DNA of 64,000 nt, taken from Caulobacter sp. Root655. Its GTDB lineage: Bacteria > Pseudomonadota > Alphaproteobacteria > Caulobacterales > Caulobacteraceae. Location: assembly GCF_001427665.1 (NCBI RefSeq), contig NZ_LMHC01000001.1, forward strand, positions 102,802 to 166,801. Direction: 5' to 3'. This document shows, one piece after another, positions 44,520-54,101 of this stretch; position 1 is the first letter of the stretch, and the number at the start of each line of letters is the position of its first letter. The notes beneath the pieces are model-generated. The model searched no databases. It worked only from the letters and a program-made list of their open reading frames with translations, and was not told the origin of the DNA. The translations under genes and the position numbers were made by a program.

Positions 44520-45047
44520 CTACGGCGCCTTCCCCGTCTCGACATAGGCCTTCAACCGGTCGAGCTGCTCGTTGAGCACCCCGTCAACCGCCGGCGCGAT
44601 CTTGTCCAGTCCGCCCTTCATGTAGCCGCCGACGTCGTAGGTCTGGACCAGGGTGGTCTTGCCGTCCTTCTCCGACAGGGCCCAGCTCAGGTGGCCGGCC
44701 GCGCCGCTCATCTGCAGCGGCCCCAGGCCGCCGAACAGGCGCAGGCCCCGGCCCGGCTGGGCGTAGACCACGCTCATGTGCAGCACCGAGCCGCCATTCG
44801 GCAGCTTCTCGCACAGGCAACCGCCGGACATCGCCGACAGCGACAGGTTGGCCGACGAACCCGACCATGTGTGGTCCTTGTTCCACCAGGCCGAGGGCTG
44901 GGTCAGGGCCACGTAGACCCTGTCGGCGGGGGCGTTGAGCACGGCCGTGCGCTTGACCTCGAAGCCGCCCGGCGTGGCGTCGACGACTTCGGCGTGAGTG
45001 GCTGTGGCGGTCAGCGCCAGGGCGGCGGCGATGAGCAGGTGTTTCAT
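44520..45047 (-). CDS. exported SRPBCC-domain protein
   Basis: 175 residues. A signal peptide ends ALTATATHA/EVVD. The rest follows the START/SRPBCC ligand-binding pattern: FEVKRTAVLNAPADRVYVAL, PSAWWNKDHTWSG and HLSWALSEKDGKTTLVQTYDVGG. Function is unknown; such proteins bind hydrophobic ligands. GGGAGGGA precedes the ATG at 45047. Confidence 0.8.
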   Translation of the reverse strand: MKHLLIAAALALTATATHAEVVDATPGGFEVKRTAVLNAPADRVYVALTQPSAWWNKDHTWSGSSANLSLSAMSGGCLCEKLPNGGSVLHMSVVYAQPGRGLRLFGGLGPLQMSGAAGHLSWALSEKDGKTTLVQTYDVGGYMKGGLDKIAPAVDGVLNEQLDRLKAYVETGKAP

Positions 45048-45098
45048 GGGGTCCCTCCCGGCCGCGGAACCGTCGGCCGGGCGGCGCCAACCGTCAAG

Positions 45099-45235
45099 GT
45101 CCTCCCCCTGTGGGGGAGGTGTCGGCGTAGCCGACGGAGGGGGGAGCATTCGGGTGGTGGCCACTGGCAGGGTCGACGACCCAAAACCGCCCCCCACCGA
45201 TCGCCGCGCGATCGCCTCCCCCACAGGGGAGGACT
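45099..45235. repeat. paired inverted GTCCTCCCCCTGTGGGGGAGG repeat, copy 2
   Basis: Arms GTCCTCCCCCTGTGGGGG at 45099 and CTCCCCCACAGGGGAGGAC ending at 45234 face each other around about 60 unrelated bases, each with an internal hairpin (TCGGC-GTA-GCCGA and GATCG-CCGCG-CGATC). It fills the gap between murI and the SRPBCC gene. Copy 1 is at 13430-13542. Confidence 0.9.
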
Positions 45236-45244
45236 TTTCGTCGC

Positions 45245-46096
45245 CTAAGCTGCCTCGAACCGCAGCGGGCCGCCCCAGAAGCTTTCGACCAGGCCGTTCT
45301 GCGGGCCCGGCGCGCCGGTGGTCAGGAACGTCCGGCCGCCGCCGGTCCCCGGGTTCAGCTCCGGGTGGCGCTGGAAATAGAGCTCCAGGGCGTCGGCGGT
45401 GGCCTGGGGCTGCTGGATCATCGGGGTGCCGGCCGGCAGGGCGGCGCGGAACATGTCGGCGACGATCTCGTAGTGGGTGCAGCCCAGGATCGCCCGGTCG
45501 GGATAGCGGCCAATGCGGGTCTTCAGCTGCTGGACATGGCGCTCGACCTCGGTGGCCAGCTCCACGGCCCCGGCGTCGGCCTCGATCATCCGCGCCAGGT
45601 TGGGGCAGGGCTCGGAGAACACCGCCACGTCCTGGCGGCGCTTGTCGATCTCGATCTCGTAGACCCGGCTGGCGGTGGTGCCGGGGGTCGAGAACACCCC
45701 GAGGACGTCCAGCTGCTCGACCTTCTCGCCGCGCCGCTCGGCCTCGTGCTCCCAGGGCAGGCCGGTGGCCGCCTCGATGGTCGGGACGATGATGCCCAGC
45801 ACGTTGACCGGCCGGCCCAGGGCCTTGCGGTAGCCCGGCAGCCAGGTCTGCTGCAGGCGGCGCAGGGCGATGGCCGAGGCGGTGTTGCAGGCCAGGATGA
45901 CGACACTGGCCCCGGCGTCGAACAGCCGCTCGCAGCCGGCCCGGGTCAGGTCGACGATTTCCTCGCCCGGCCGGCCGCCATAGGGGGCGTTGGCCTGGTC
46001 GGCGAGATAGATGAAGTCCGCCTGGGGCAGACGGTTCACGAGGGCGCGGTGGACCGTGAGGCCTCCCACGCCGGAGTCGAAGACGCCGATGGACAT
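45245..46096 (-). CDS. murI: glutamate racemase
   Basis: 283 residues. Supplies D-glutamate for peptidoglycan. IGVFDSGVGGLTV (D7), YLADQANAPYG, ILACNTASA (C70) and ILGCTHYE (C206) are the active-site elements. The ATG at 46096 is preceded by a 228-base divergent region toward the M3 peptidase. Confidence 0.96.
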   Translation of the reverse strand: MSIGVFDSGVGGLTVHRALVNRLPQADFIYLADQANAPYGGRPGEEIVDLTRAGCERLFDAGASVVILACNTASAIALRRLQQTWLPGYRKALGRPVNVLGIIVPTIEAATGLPWEHEAERRGEKVEQLDVLGVFSTPGTTASRVYEIEIDKRRQDVAVFSEPCPNLARMIEADAGAVELATEVERHVQQLKTRIGRYPDRAILGCTHYEIVADMFRAALPAGTPMIQQPQATADALELYFQRHPELNPGTGGGRTFLTTGAPGPQNGLVESFWGGPLRFEAA

Positions 46097-46324
46097 GCCC
46101 CAGGCTTAGCGCGCGGTCGCCGGGCCGTCCACGCGGCGCGTTTGAGATTCCGGTGCAGGGGCGGCGCGAATCCGGCGCCGGGGCATGAAACGTCCCCGTG
46201 CGCCATGGCGTTACGCGAATCCTGTCGTCGAATTCATGTTCGCGGGACGGTTTCGTCGTGAAATCGCTTCCGCGCGCGCGACCGGGCGCTCTAGGGTCGA
46301 GGTTCGTCCTTTCGGAGTCCCACC

Positions 46325-48472
46325 TTGAAGCGTCGCTCCTTTCTCGCCGCCGCCAGCGCCACGGCCCTGATGCCCATGACCGCCAAAGCCACCTCCCCCA
46401 TCCCGGCCGAAAACCCGCTGGTCGCGCCCTGGACCGGCCCCCACGGCGGCGTGCCGCCCTTCGACAAGGTCAGGCCCGAACTGTTCGCCGGCGCCTTCGA
46501 GGCCGCCATGGCCGACCAGCGCCAGAAGATCTTCGCCCTGACCGCCAAGCGCTCGGCGCCGACCTTCGAGGGCGTGATCGCCGCGCTGGAGGATTCCGGT
46601 CGGGCGCTGGCCCGGGTCTATGCTCCGTTCGGGGTCTTCACCTCGACCATGAACGACGCGGCCATGCAGAAGGTCGAGGCCGAGACCACGCCGAAACTGG
46701 CGGCGTTCAACGACGAGATCGTCCAGAACGAGCAGCTCTTCGCCCGCATCAAGACGGTCTACGACGCCCGCGAGACCAGCGGCCTGACGCCGGAGCAGAA
46801 GCGCCTGGCCTGGGTGATCTACAACAACTTCGCCCGCCAGGGCGCGGCGCTGGACGCGGCCAAGAAGGCCCGCCTGGGCCAGATCAACCAGGCGCTGGCC
46901 AGCCTCTACACCAAGTTCGGCCAGAACGAGCTGGCCGACGAGGAGAACTACGTCCTGACGCTGGAGAGCGAGGCCGACCTGACCGGCCTGCCGGACTCGA
47001 TCCGGGCCGGCGCGGCCGCGGCGGCCGAGGAGAAGGGCCAGAAGGGCAAGTGGCTGTTCACCAACACCCGCTCGTCGATGGAGCCCTTCCTGGTCTATTC
47101 CGATCGTCGCGACCTGCGCGAGAAGGGCTGGAAGATGTGGGTGTCGCGCGGCGACAACGGCAACGCCAACGACAACAAGGCGGTGATCACCGACATCCTC
47201 AAGCTGCGAGCCGAGAAAGCCCAGCTGCTGGGCTTTCCGACCTACGCCCACTGGATCACGGCCGACAACATGGCCAAGACCCCGGACGCGGCCATGAACC
47301 TGATGATGCAGGTCTGGAAGCCGGCCGCGGCCCGCGTCCACGAAGAGGTCGCCGACATGCAGAAGGTCGCCGACGCGGAAGGCGCCACCTTCAAGATCGC
47401 GCCCTGGGACTACCGGCACTACGCCGAGAAGGTCCGCAAGGCGCGGTATGACCTCGACCAGAACGTGGTCAAGCCCTACCTGCAGCTGGAGAAGCTGCGC
47501 GAGGCCATCCACTGGGCGGCCGGCCAGCTGTACGGCTTCACCTTCACCCAGGTCACCGACGTGCCGGTCTGCCATCCGGACGTCCGCGTCTGGGAGGTGA
47601 CCAAGGGCGCCGAGCGCGTCGGCCTGTGGTACTTCGACCCCTATGCCCGAGCCGGCAAGCAGTCGGGCGCCTGGATGAGCGAGTACCGCACCCAGGAGAA
47701 ATTCAAGGGCGTGGTGACGCCGATCGTCTCCAACAACTGCAACTTCGTGAAGGGCAAGCCCGGTGAGCCGGTGCTGATCTCGTGGGACGACGCCGTCACC
47801 CTGTTCCACGAGTTCGGCCACGCCCTGCATGGCCTGAACTCCAGCGTGAACTACCCGACCCTGGCCGGCACCAACGTGGCCCGCGACTTCGTCGAGTTCC
47901 CCAGCCAGCTGAACGAGCACTGGCTGCCGACCAAGCCGGTGCTGACCAAGTTCGCCGTCCACTACCAGACCGGCCAGCCGATCCCCGACGACCTGGTGGC
48001 CAAGATCGAGAAGGCCCACACCTTCAACCAGGGCTTCTCGACCGTCGAATACCTGTCCTCGGCGATCTACGACATGAAGATCCACCTGGCCGCCCAGTGG
48101 GGTACGGGGGGCCAGGCCATCGACCCGGCGGCTTTCGAGACGGCGACGATGGCCGAGATCGGCATGCCGTCGGAGATCGTCATGCGCCACCGGCCGACCC
48201 AGTTCGGCCATATCTTCTCGGGCGACGGCTATTCGGCCGGCTACTACAACTACATCTGGGCCGACACCCTGACCGCCGACGCCGCGGAGGCCTTCGAGGA
48301 GGCGCCGGGCGGCTTCTACGACAAGGCGCTGGCCAAGCGCCTGCACGACGACATCATGAGCGTCGGCAACACCATCGAGGCCGGCGAGGCCTTCCGCCGC
48401 TTCCGCGGCCGCGACGTGAAGATCGGGGCCTTGATGCGCAACCGCGGCTTTCCGGTTCCGCCGGGGGCGTAG
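46325..48472 (+). CDS. exported M3-family metallopeptidase, dipeptidyl carboxypeptidase-like
   Basis: 715 residues. LFHEFGHALHG (from residue 494) is the HExxH zinc motif, with the third ligand region in the following FVEFPSQLNEHW. The N terminus KRRSFLAAASATAL contains a twin-arginine-type pair, suggesting Tat export. TTG start at 46325 with GGAG upstream; the ATGs further in would lose the signal. Dcp enzymes remove C-terminal dipeptides in the periplasm. Confidence 0.92.
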   Translation: MKRRSFLAAASATALMPMTAKATSPIPAENPLVAPWTGPHGGVPPFDKVRPELFAGAFEAAMADQRQKIFALTAKRSAPTFEGVIAALEDSGRALARVYAPFGVFTSTMNDAAMQKVEAETTPKLAAFNDEIVQNEQLFARIKTVYDARETSGLTPEQKRLAWVIYNNFARQGAALDAAKKARLGQINQALASLYTKFGQNELADEENYVLTLESEADLTGLPDSIRAGAAAAAEEKGQKGKWLFTNTRSSMEPFLVYSDRRDLREKGWKMWVSRGDNGNANDNKAVITDILKLRAEKAQLLGFPTYAHWITADNMAKTPDAAMNLMMQVWKPAAARVHEEVADMQKVADAEGATFKIAPWDYRHYAEKVRKARYDLDQNVVKPYLQLEKLREAIHWAAGQLYGFTFTQVTDVPVCHPDVRVWEVTKGAERVGLWYFDPYARAGKQSGAWMSEYRTQEKFKGVVTPIVSNNCNFVKGKPGEPVLISWDDAVTLFHEFGHALHGLNSSVNYPTLAGTNVARDFVEFPSQLNEHWLPTKPVLTKFAVHYQTGQPIPDDLVAKIEKAHTFNQGFSTVEYLSSAIYDMKIHLAAQWGTGGQAIDPAAFETATMAEIGMPSEIVMRHRPTQFGHIFSGDGYSAGYYNYIWADTLTADAAEAFEEAPGGFYDKALAKRLHDDIMSVGNTIEAGEAFRRFRGRDVKIGALMRNRGFPVPPGA

Positions 48473-48493
48473 GGGCGGCGCCAACGACTGGAT

Positions 48494-48521
48494 CGGGGAC
48501 ATGCGCATGCGCATGTCCCCG
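48494..48521. repeat. 28-base perfect palindrome, copy 2
   Basis: Same as copy 1 at 4463 except that position 9 (G to T) and its partner position 20 (C to A) changed together, so the palindrome stays perfect. It lies 21 bases after the M3 peptidase stop. Confidence 0.85.
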
Positions 48522-48540
48522 GCTCCGTTCGATCATTTTC

Positions 48541-48605
48541 AGATATATCTAAATCCGCTCTTGACCTGATCCTAATCCGATATATCTATAACTTCGATAT
48601 AACGA
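48541..48605 (+). promoter_or_regulatory. padR promoter with GATATATC boxes
   Basis: AGATATATCT (48541-48550) is a 10-base palindrome, GATATATC recurs at 48579-48586, and a partial copy, CGATATAACG, follows at 48595. A TTGACC at 48561-48566 and the TATATC of the second box have -35/-10 spacing. The second box would overlap the -10 element, consistent with autorepression by the PadR protein. Motif and regulator have not been linked experimentally here. Confidence 0.55.
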
Positions 48606-48623
48606 AACAGGATCTAAAACCAC

Positions 48624-49199
48624 ATGTTTGGACGTCATTTCCACCACCATCCCGGCCGCCCCGGCGGCCATGGCGGCGCTCACAGCCGCCACCCGTTCGG
48701 CTTCCACGGCCATGAAGGCCATCACCGCCGCGGCGGCCGCATGGGCCGGTTCTTCGACCACGGCGATCTGCGCCTGGTCGTGCTCAAGCTGATCGCCGAC
48801 AAGCCCAGCCACGGCTACGAGCTGATCAAGGCCGTCGAGACCGCCGCCGGCGGCGCCTATACCCCCAGCCCCGGTGTGATCTACCCGACCCTGACCCTGC
48901 TCGAGGAGCTGGGCTACGTCACCGCGGCCGACGCCGGCGGCGGCAAGAAGCTCTATACGATCACCGACGAGGGCCGCGCCTTCCTGGAGAGCAACAGCCA
49001 ACCGGTCCACGGCCTGTTCACCCGCATGGCCGAAGCCGCCGCCCAGAGCGCCGCCTTCTCGCCGCAGATCATGCGGGCCCGCGAGAACGTCAAGACCGCC
49101 CTGCGCCTGAAGCTGACCGCCGGCCAGCTGACGCCCGAGCAGATCTCGGCCATCGCCAAGGTGTTGGACGACGCGGCCGCCGCCATCGAGGGGATCTAG
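48624..49199 (+). CDS. PadR-family regulator with histidine-rich N terminus
   Basis: 191 residues. Residues 1-40 carry about a dozen histidines (MFGRHFHHHPGRPGG, HEGHHRRGG), then the PadR winged helix: DHGDLRLVVLKLIADKPSHGYELIK, PSPGVIYPTLTLLEELGYV and YTITDEGRAFLE. The C-terminal helix is the dimer arm. A histidine-rich arm suggests metal sensing. It is 4 bases before the DUF2218 gene. AGGA lies 11 bases before the ATG. Confidence 0.92.
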   Translation: MFGRHFHHHPGRPGGHGGAHSRHPFGFHGHEGHHRRGGRMGRFFDHGDLRLVVLKLIADKPSHGYELIKAVETAAGGAYTPSPGVIYPTLTLLEELGYVTAADAGGGKKLYTITDEGRAFLESNSQPVHGLFTRMAEAAAQSAAFSPQIMRARENVKTALRLKLTAGQLTPEQISAIAKVLDDAAAAIEGI

Positions 49200-49203
49200 C
49201 GTC

Positions 49204-49542
49204 ATGCAGAGCCATGCCCGCCTGAACACCGACAAGGCCGCGCGCTACATGACCCAGTTGGCCAAGCATTGGAGCCACAGGTTCGAGGTGGCGCTCGACG
49301 CCACCTCGGCGCGGATCCCGCTGCCGGTTGGAACCTGTGTCATGCTGGCCGAACCGGACGGCCTGAACGTCACCGTCGAGGCCGCGGAACTGGACAGCCT
49401 GGCCAGGCTGGAGGACGTGGTCGCCGAGCACCTGCTGCGCTTCGCGTTCCGCGAACCGGTCGCCCGGCTGGCCTGGACACGGGCCTGGGAGGCGGGGCGG
49501 ATCGACCCGCCGACCCTGCGGATCAACCGCGTCATGTCGTAA
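49204..49542 (+). CDS. DUF2218 protein
   Basis: 112 residues. MQSHARLNTDKAARYMTQLAKHWSHR and the C-terminal FREPVARLAWTRAW identify DUF2218. In many proteobacteria DUF2218 genes lie next to PadR regulators and siderophore-interacting reductases, so iron handling is a plausible context; no such reductase is seen here. It follows the padR stop by 4 bases. Confidence 0.85.
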   Translation: MQSHARLNTDKAARYMTQLAKHWSHRFEVALDATSARIPLPVGTCVMLAEPDGLNVTVEAAELDSLARLEDVVAEHLLRFAFREPVARLAWTRAWEAGRIDPPTLRINRVMS

Positions 49543-49679
49543 ATGCCCACGAATAGGGCGCCAATCACGGAAATTTTTGGATTCTGACCTGAGACACACG
49601 GTCAAGGTCGCTTGCATGATCTCCGGAACAGGCGTCTCCTTCTCGTGCAAGCCCCGCTAGAGGGCTGTGGAGGAAACCC

Positions 49680-49820
49680 ATGGGTCACGTGGTTCGCGAT
49701 GCCGCGTTTCGCGCGCGCGCAAGCCGTCGACAAGTCCGCCCGAGCGGGCTTCTGGTCGTCACCGTCTTCACGCTCATGCTGTGGGCCGGCCTGGCCATGC
49801 TGATCATCCGCGCCATCTAG
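49680..49820 (+). CDS. 46-residue single-pass membrane peptide
   Basis: ATG at 49680 with GGAGGAAA ending 4 bases upstream; 46 codons and TAG. Residues 1-22 are basic (MGHVVRDAAFRARASRRQVR) and 24-45 are a hydrophobic helix (LLVVTVFTLMLWAGLAMLII). The basic-in topology suggests an inner-membrane peptide. Its own upstream region separates it from the DUF2218 gene by 137 bases. No family recognised. Confidence 0.6.
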   Translation: MGHVVRDAAFRARASRRQVRPSGLLVVTVFTLMLWAGLAMLIIRAI

Positions 49821-49844
49821 GGGCTTGATCGCTGGCCGGCCGCG

Positions 49845-50927
49845 TCAGCGTAGGCCGCGCAGTACGTCGATCCGCCGCATGGCCTTGCCCGGCAGGGCCG
49901 ACACCGGACCCAGGGGCAGGGATTCGACGACCTCGCGCAGGCCGTAGGCGGCCTTGCGCGCCAGGGTCGAGACCGAGGGCGCGCCCAGGAAACCGAACAT
50001 CACGCTCTGCTGACGGTTCGACAGTTCGCGCTTGAAGCGATAGTCGCCGGCCCCGAGGTCCAGTCGCTGGTAGGGGCTGTCGTCCATGCCGCGCAGGATG
50101 TCCTGGAACAGCAGCAGCCCCGGCGAATAGCGCTCGAACTTCGGATCGTGGGCGATCAGCCAGCCGTGGATCGTGCCGCCGCCGCGCAGGTGGAAATGCG
50201 CCGCCACCAGTTCGTCGCCCAGGTGCAGGGTGTAGAGCCCGCCGCCGAACAGCGGGTCACGGGTCTCGAACAGGGCCTCGATCAGCCGCATGACCCAAGG
50301 GGTCTTGAACAGGTCGGTCTGGCCGGTCGCCGCCAGCTGGGCCCGTTTCCAGGCGATCAGCTGCTCGAAATCGGCGCGCGAGTCAGACAGGACGGTGAAG
50401 CGGGCCGGGCCCACCTCGCGCTCGGCCTTGCGGCGCTTCTTGTCGATGTCCTTGAGCGCCCCGACCCCGGCCGCCTTGCGCTGGGCCTCATAAGCGTCGT
50501 AGCCCTCGGCGAGCTCGACGATCCACGAGGTGTTCTGGCCCCGGCCGTGGCCGTGGAAGGCCGGGTCGTCGGCCTGCATGTGGCAGAAGTCGTAGCGCGA
50601 CACGTCCAGGGCCAGCAGCATGGCGCGGGGATCGGCCGGGAAGTCGTCGCGGGTCACGATGGCCTGGTAGTCGCACATCGGCGCGCCGACCGGCATGGCG
50701 GTGGAGCCGCGCCGGCGCACCGCCAGGAAGGCGGCCGGCAGGCCGGCGACGTCGTTCTGGATCGCCACCTGGACGCCGCTGGCCGGGCCCTGGGCGCGCG
50801 CCACGGCTTGCGCCCATTGGGGCGAAAGGAACGGACTGTCGAAACGCGGCGCGGACGCCTGCGCGGCCGACCAGCTCGCGCTGACCTCCGGCGACAGTTC
50901 CAAGGCGGGGACGACGTCGATCTTCAA
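49845..50927 (-). CDS. GNAT/FemAB-like acyltransferase (COG5653 type)
   Basis: 360 residues from TTG at 50927 (MKIDVVPALELSP), chosen for GAGG 5 bases upstream; the frame stays open for 53 more codons. Elements are SPFLSPQWAQAVARAQ, KDIDKKRRKAERE, LIAWKRAQLAATGQTDLF and the acyltransferase core GDELVAAHFHLRGGGTIHGWLIAHDP with YRFKRELS near the end. This is the CelD/BcsL-like group, which includes the holdfast-modifying HfsK of Caulobacter; orthology to HfsK is only a suggestion. Confidence 0.8.
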   Translation of the reverse strand: MKIDVVPALELSPEVSASWSAAQASAPRFDSPFLSPQWAQAVARAQGPASGVQVAIQNDVAGLPAAFLAVRRRGSTAMPVGAPMCDYQAIVTRDDFPADPRAMLLALDVSRYDFCHMQADDPAFHGHGRGQNTSWIVELAEGYDAYEAQRKAAGVGALKDIDKKRRKAEREVGPARFTVLSDSRADFEQLIAWKRAQLAATGQTDLFKTPWVMRLIEALFETRDPLFGGGLYTLHLGDELVAAHFHLRGGGTIHGWLIAHDPKFERYSPGLLLFQDILRGMDDSPYQRLDLGAGDYRFKRELSNRQQSVMFGFLGAPSVSTLARKAAYGLREVVESLPLGPVSALPGKAMRRIDVLRGLR

Positions 50928-51164
50928 GGCAACCTCGATCCGGGCCAGGCCGGAAGTTTGGCCGGATGTTCGGCCAAGATCATGCCGCCGATAGATTGAA
51001 CGAGGGTTTACGGACCGAAGAACGACGTTCGTCGGGCTTGCGGCATAATCACCGGTCGGCGGCTTCGACCGTTCTCGCCCTCGCAACCCGTCATCCCGGG
51101 CCTTGTTGTTCAGCCCAGGACCCCTTGCATCCGGATCGCGGCGTTCCGGGGGGCCTCCACGATC

Positions 51165-51974
51165 TCAGCGCGGGATGTAGATCAGCCCCAGGCCGATCAC
51201 GCCCACCACGATCCGCCACCAGGCGAAGGGGGTGAAGCCGCGCTTGCCGACGAAGTCGATCATATATTTCACCACCACCAGGCCCGACAGGAACGACACC
51301 ACGAAGCCCACCGCGATGGCGCCGGCGTGGCTGGCGTCGATCTGGTCGTAGCTCTTGTAGAGATCGAGCACGAAGGCCCCGACCATGATCGGGATGGCCA
51401 TGAAGAACGAGAACTCGGCGGCCGCCTTGCGTTCGACGCCCAGCAACATCGAGCCGACGATGGTCGAGCCCGAGCGCGAGACGCCCGGCAGCAGCGACAG
51501 GCACTGGAACAGGCCGATGAACAGGGCGGTCTTCAGGCTCAGCGCCATGCCGTCGAGCTCGCGGGCCGGCGGGGCCTTCTTGTCAACGATCAGCAGGATC
51601 ACCCCGCCGATGATCAGCGACACGCAGATCACCTGCGGCAGGAACGGGTTCTCGAAGAAGTGCTTGATCACCCCGTGCAGGGCCAGGCCGGCGACGAAGG
51701 CGGGGATGCAGCCGATGATCACGCTGAGCGCGAAGCGGCGGGCCTCGGGCCTGGTCGGCAGGCCGACCACCACCGCCCACAGGCGCTGGAAATAGAGGGC
51801 GACCACGGCCAGCACCGCGCCCAGCTGGATCAGCACGATGAAGGTGTCCCAAGCCGGGTCGGTCAGGCCCAGGGCGATCTTGGTCAGCAACAGATGGCCC
51901 GTCGACGAGACGGGGATGAATTCCGTCAGGCCCTCGACCAGGCCCAGCACGATCGCGATCAGCCAATCCGGCAT
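51165..51974 (-). CDS. uppP: undecaprenyl-diphosphatase UppP/BacA
   Basis: 269 residues, about eight membrane helices. EGLTEFIPVSSTGHLLL and LLPGVSRSGSTIVGSML are the two conserved catalytic repeats. It recycles the lipid carrier for peptidoglycan and gives bacitracin resistance. Two ATGs are possible; the one at 51974 has AGAGGA at correct spacing, while that at 51980 touches the SD directly. Confidence 0.96.
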   Translation of the reverse strand: MPDWLIAIVLGLVEGLTEFIPVSSTGHLLLTKIALGLTDPAWDTFIVLIQLGAVLAVVALYFQRLWAVVVGLPTRPEARRFALSVIIGCIPAFVAGLALHGVIKHFFENPFLPQVICVSLIIGGVILLIVDKKAPPARELDGMALSLKTALFIGLFQCLSLLPGVSRSGSTIVGSMLLGVERKAAAEFSFFMAIPIMVGAFVLDLYKSYDQIDASHAGAIAVGFVVSFLSGLVVVKYMIDFVGKRGFTPFAWWRIVVGVIGLGLIYIPR

Positions 51975-52198
51975 CGTCATTCCTCTAGGCGCGGGGGCCT
52001 GCAAAAAGCTTGGCGCCGGGCGTGCGCCCGACACGGTAAACGGAGGGTTTACCGGTATTGAGGGCCAGATTGAGGAGGCGCCGTGACGGTGACAACCGCT
52101 GTCGCCATCATCGGCCCATTTGTCTTCCGGGGGCCGCCGTACGTGGCTCTTTCTCGCCGAAGCAGAACGATAAGGAGTCACTCGGCTTGGCGGCCGGC

Positions 52199-53710
52199 CT
52201 AGATTTCCTGGTTGTACTTGCCGACCCGATCACCCAGGCGCGGCTTCACCTCTTCACGGAAGAGGGCGCGCATGTCGTCCTCGGTCTGGGTGCTCTCGAC
52301 CACGACCACGATCTCGGGCTTGTTGGACGAGGCGCGAACCAGCACCCACGAGCCGTCTTCCAGGTGCACGCGCACGCCGTTGACGGTGATCACCTCGGTG
52401 ATCCCGCGGCCCAGGATCGAGCCGCCGGCGGCGAACAGGTCCTGATATTCCTTCACCACGTCGTCGACGACGCCGTACTTCACCTCGTCGCCGCAGTGCG
52501 GGCTCATGGTCAGGGAGGTGAAGGCCACCGGCAGGGCCTTGCGCATGTCCGACAGCTTCAGACCCGGATTGCGGTCCAGCATGGCCAGAATGGCGGCGGC
52601 GGCGGTCAGGCCGCAGTCGTAGCCGTAGCCCAGGTCGCCGTTCATGAAGAAGTGGCCGCTCTTCTCGAAGCCCGCCAGGGCGCCCAGCTCGGCGCTCTTG
52701 CGCTTGATGTAGCTGTGGCCGGTCTTCCAGTAGATCACCTTGCAGCCATGGGCGGCCAGGATGGGGTCGGTGGCGTAGAGGCCCGTGGACTTCACGTCGA
52801 CCACGAAGGTCGCGCCGGGATGCAGCGGGGCCAGGTCGCGGGCCAGCATCAGGCCGATCTTGTCGGCGAAGATCTCCTGGCCCTCGTCGTCGACCACGCC
52901 GCAGCGGTCGCCGTCGCCGTCGAAGCCGAAGGCCAGGTCCGCGCCGTGCTCGCGGACGGCGGCGGCCATCGCGTGCAGCATTTCCTGATCTTCCGGGTTC
53001 GGATTGTATTTCGGGAAGGTGTAGTCGAGCTCGGTGTCCATGCCGATCATCTCGCTCACGCCCATGCGACGCAGGCCCTCGACGGCGAAGGCGCCGGCCG
53101 TGCCGTTGCCGCAGGCGGCGATCACCTTGAGCGGCCGGGTGATCTGGGCGCGCTTGGCGACGTCGGCGATATAGCGCTCGGCCTCGCCCGCGACGCGGAT
53201 CAGCTTGCCGCCGTCCCGTTCGATGAACTGGCCGCCCAGCACGATCGTCTTCAGCCGGCCCATCTCGTCGGGACCGAAGGTCAGCGGGCGTTGGGCGCCC
53301 ATCTTGACGCCGGTCCAGCCGTTCTCGTTGTGGCTGGCGGTGACCATGGCCACGCAGGGGATGTCGAGGTCGAACTGGGCGAAATAGGCCGTCGGCGACA
53401 GGGCCAGGCCGATGTCGTGAACCTCGCAGCCGGCCGACAGCAGGCCCAGGGTCAGGGCCTGCTTGATCGAGGCGGAGTAGGAACGGAAATCGTGGCCGAC
53501 CACGATCTTCGACAGCCCCAGTTCATGGATGTACGTCCCCAGGCCCAGGCCCAGGGCCTGCACGCCCAGCAAGTTGATCTCCGGTCCGAACAGCCAGCGC
53601 GCGTCGTACTCGCGAAACCCGGTGGCCTTGACCAAGGGCTCGTTCTCATAGGCGGCGGTGTTGGGGACGAGGTCGGCGCGGGGGGCGGAGAACATCTGGG
53701 CTCGCTTCAT
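52199..53710 (-). CDS. phosphomannomutase/phosphoglucomutase (AlgC/ManB type)
   Basis: 503 residues of alpha-D-phosphohexomutase fold. The phosphoserine loop is TASHNENGW (S126), the metal loop is DGDGDR (264-269), and the sugar-binding loop FEKSGH and C-terminal phosphate loop RASSNKPEIVV are intact. Supplies mannose-1-P or glucose-1-P for surface polysaccharide. The specificity is not shown by sequence alone. Confidence 0.92.
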   Translation of the reverse strand: MKRAQMFSAPRADLVPNTAAYENEPLVKATGFREYDARWLFGPEINLLGVQALGLGLGTYIHELGLSKIVVGHDFRSYSASIKQALTLGLLSAGCEVHDIGLALSPTAYFAQFDLDIPCVAMVTASHNENGWTGVKMGAQRPLTFGPDEMGRLKTIVLGGQFIERDGGKLIRVAGEAERYIADVAKRAQITRPLKVIAACGNGTAGAFAVEGLRRMGVSEMIGMDTELDYTFPKYNPNPEDQEMLHAMAAAVREHGADLAFGFDGDGDRCGVVDDEGQEIFADKIGLMLARDLAPLHPGATFVVDVKSTGLYATDPILAAHGCKVIYWKTGHSYIKRKSAELGALAGFEKSGHFFMNGDLGYGYDCGLTAAAAILAMLDRNPGLKLSDMRKALPVAFTSLTMSPHCGDEVKYGVVDDVVKEYQDLFAAGGSILGRGITEVITVNGVRVHLEDGSWVLVRASSNKPEIVVVVESTQTEDDMRALFREEVKPRLGDRVGKYNQEI

Positions 53711-54101
53711 TTGTAATGCGTGGTGTTTATCAGAGTTAGACTAATCTTGGCTTCGTGTTCGGGGCGAAGACATCAATCCCGGCCGGCACGACAGGGTCTG
53801 AAATACAGAGATAGATGCCTCGGTTCTGGAAATTCCCGTGCCCTTTAGCTGGCGCTGGGTTGTTGGATGGAGCGTCTAAGTTGAGCCCGCGCATTGGCAG
53901 CTTGTTAAAGCGGACGACTGCTTAAGGCAATGCCCCAAGTCGATGCGGACCCGCCGCTCCTTTGGCGGGGCTACCCTTTAACAAGGGCGAGGCGCGGCCT
54001 TCGCGACGCGGGGCGGGGGTCGAGAAATCCGCCCATGGACTGGCGGTCAAATTCCAGCCGAAAGCGCAATTGTCAAAAAAATAGACCACTATGCCCGATA
54101 G

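Noticed and set aside
53900..53930. CtrA box near TTAAAG...CTTAAG
   Set aside because: The spacing between the TTAA half-sites is 13 bases, not 7.
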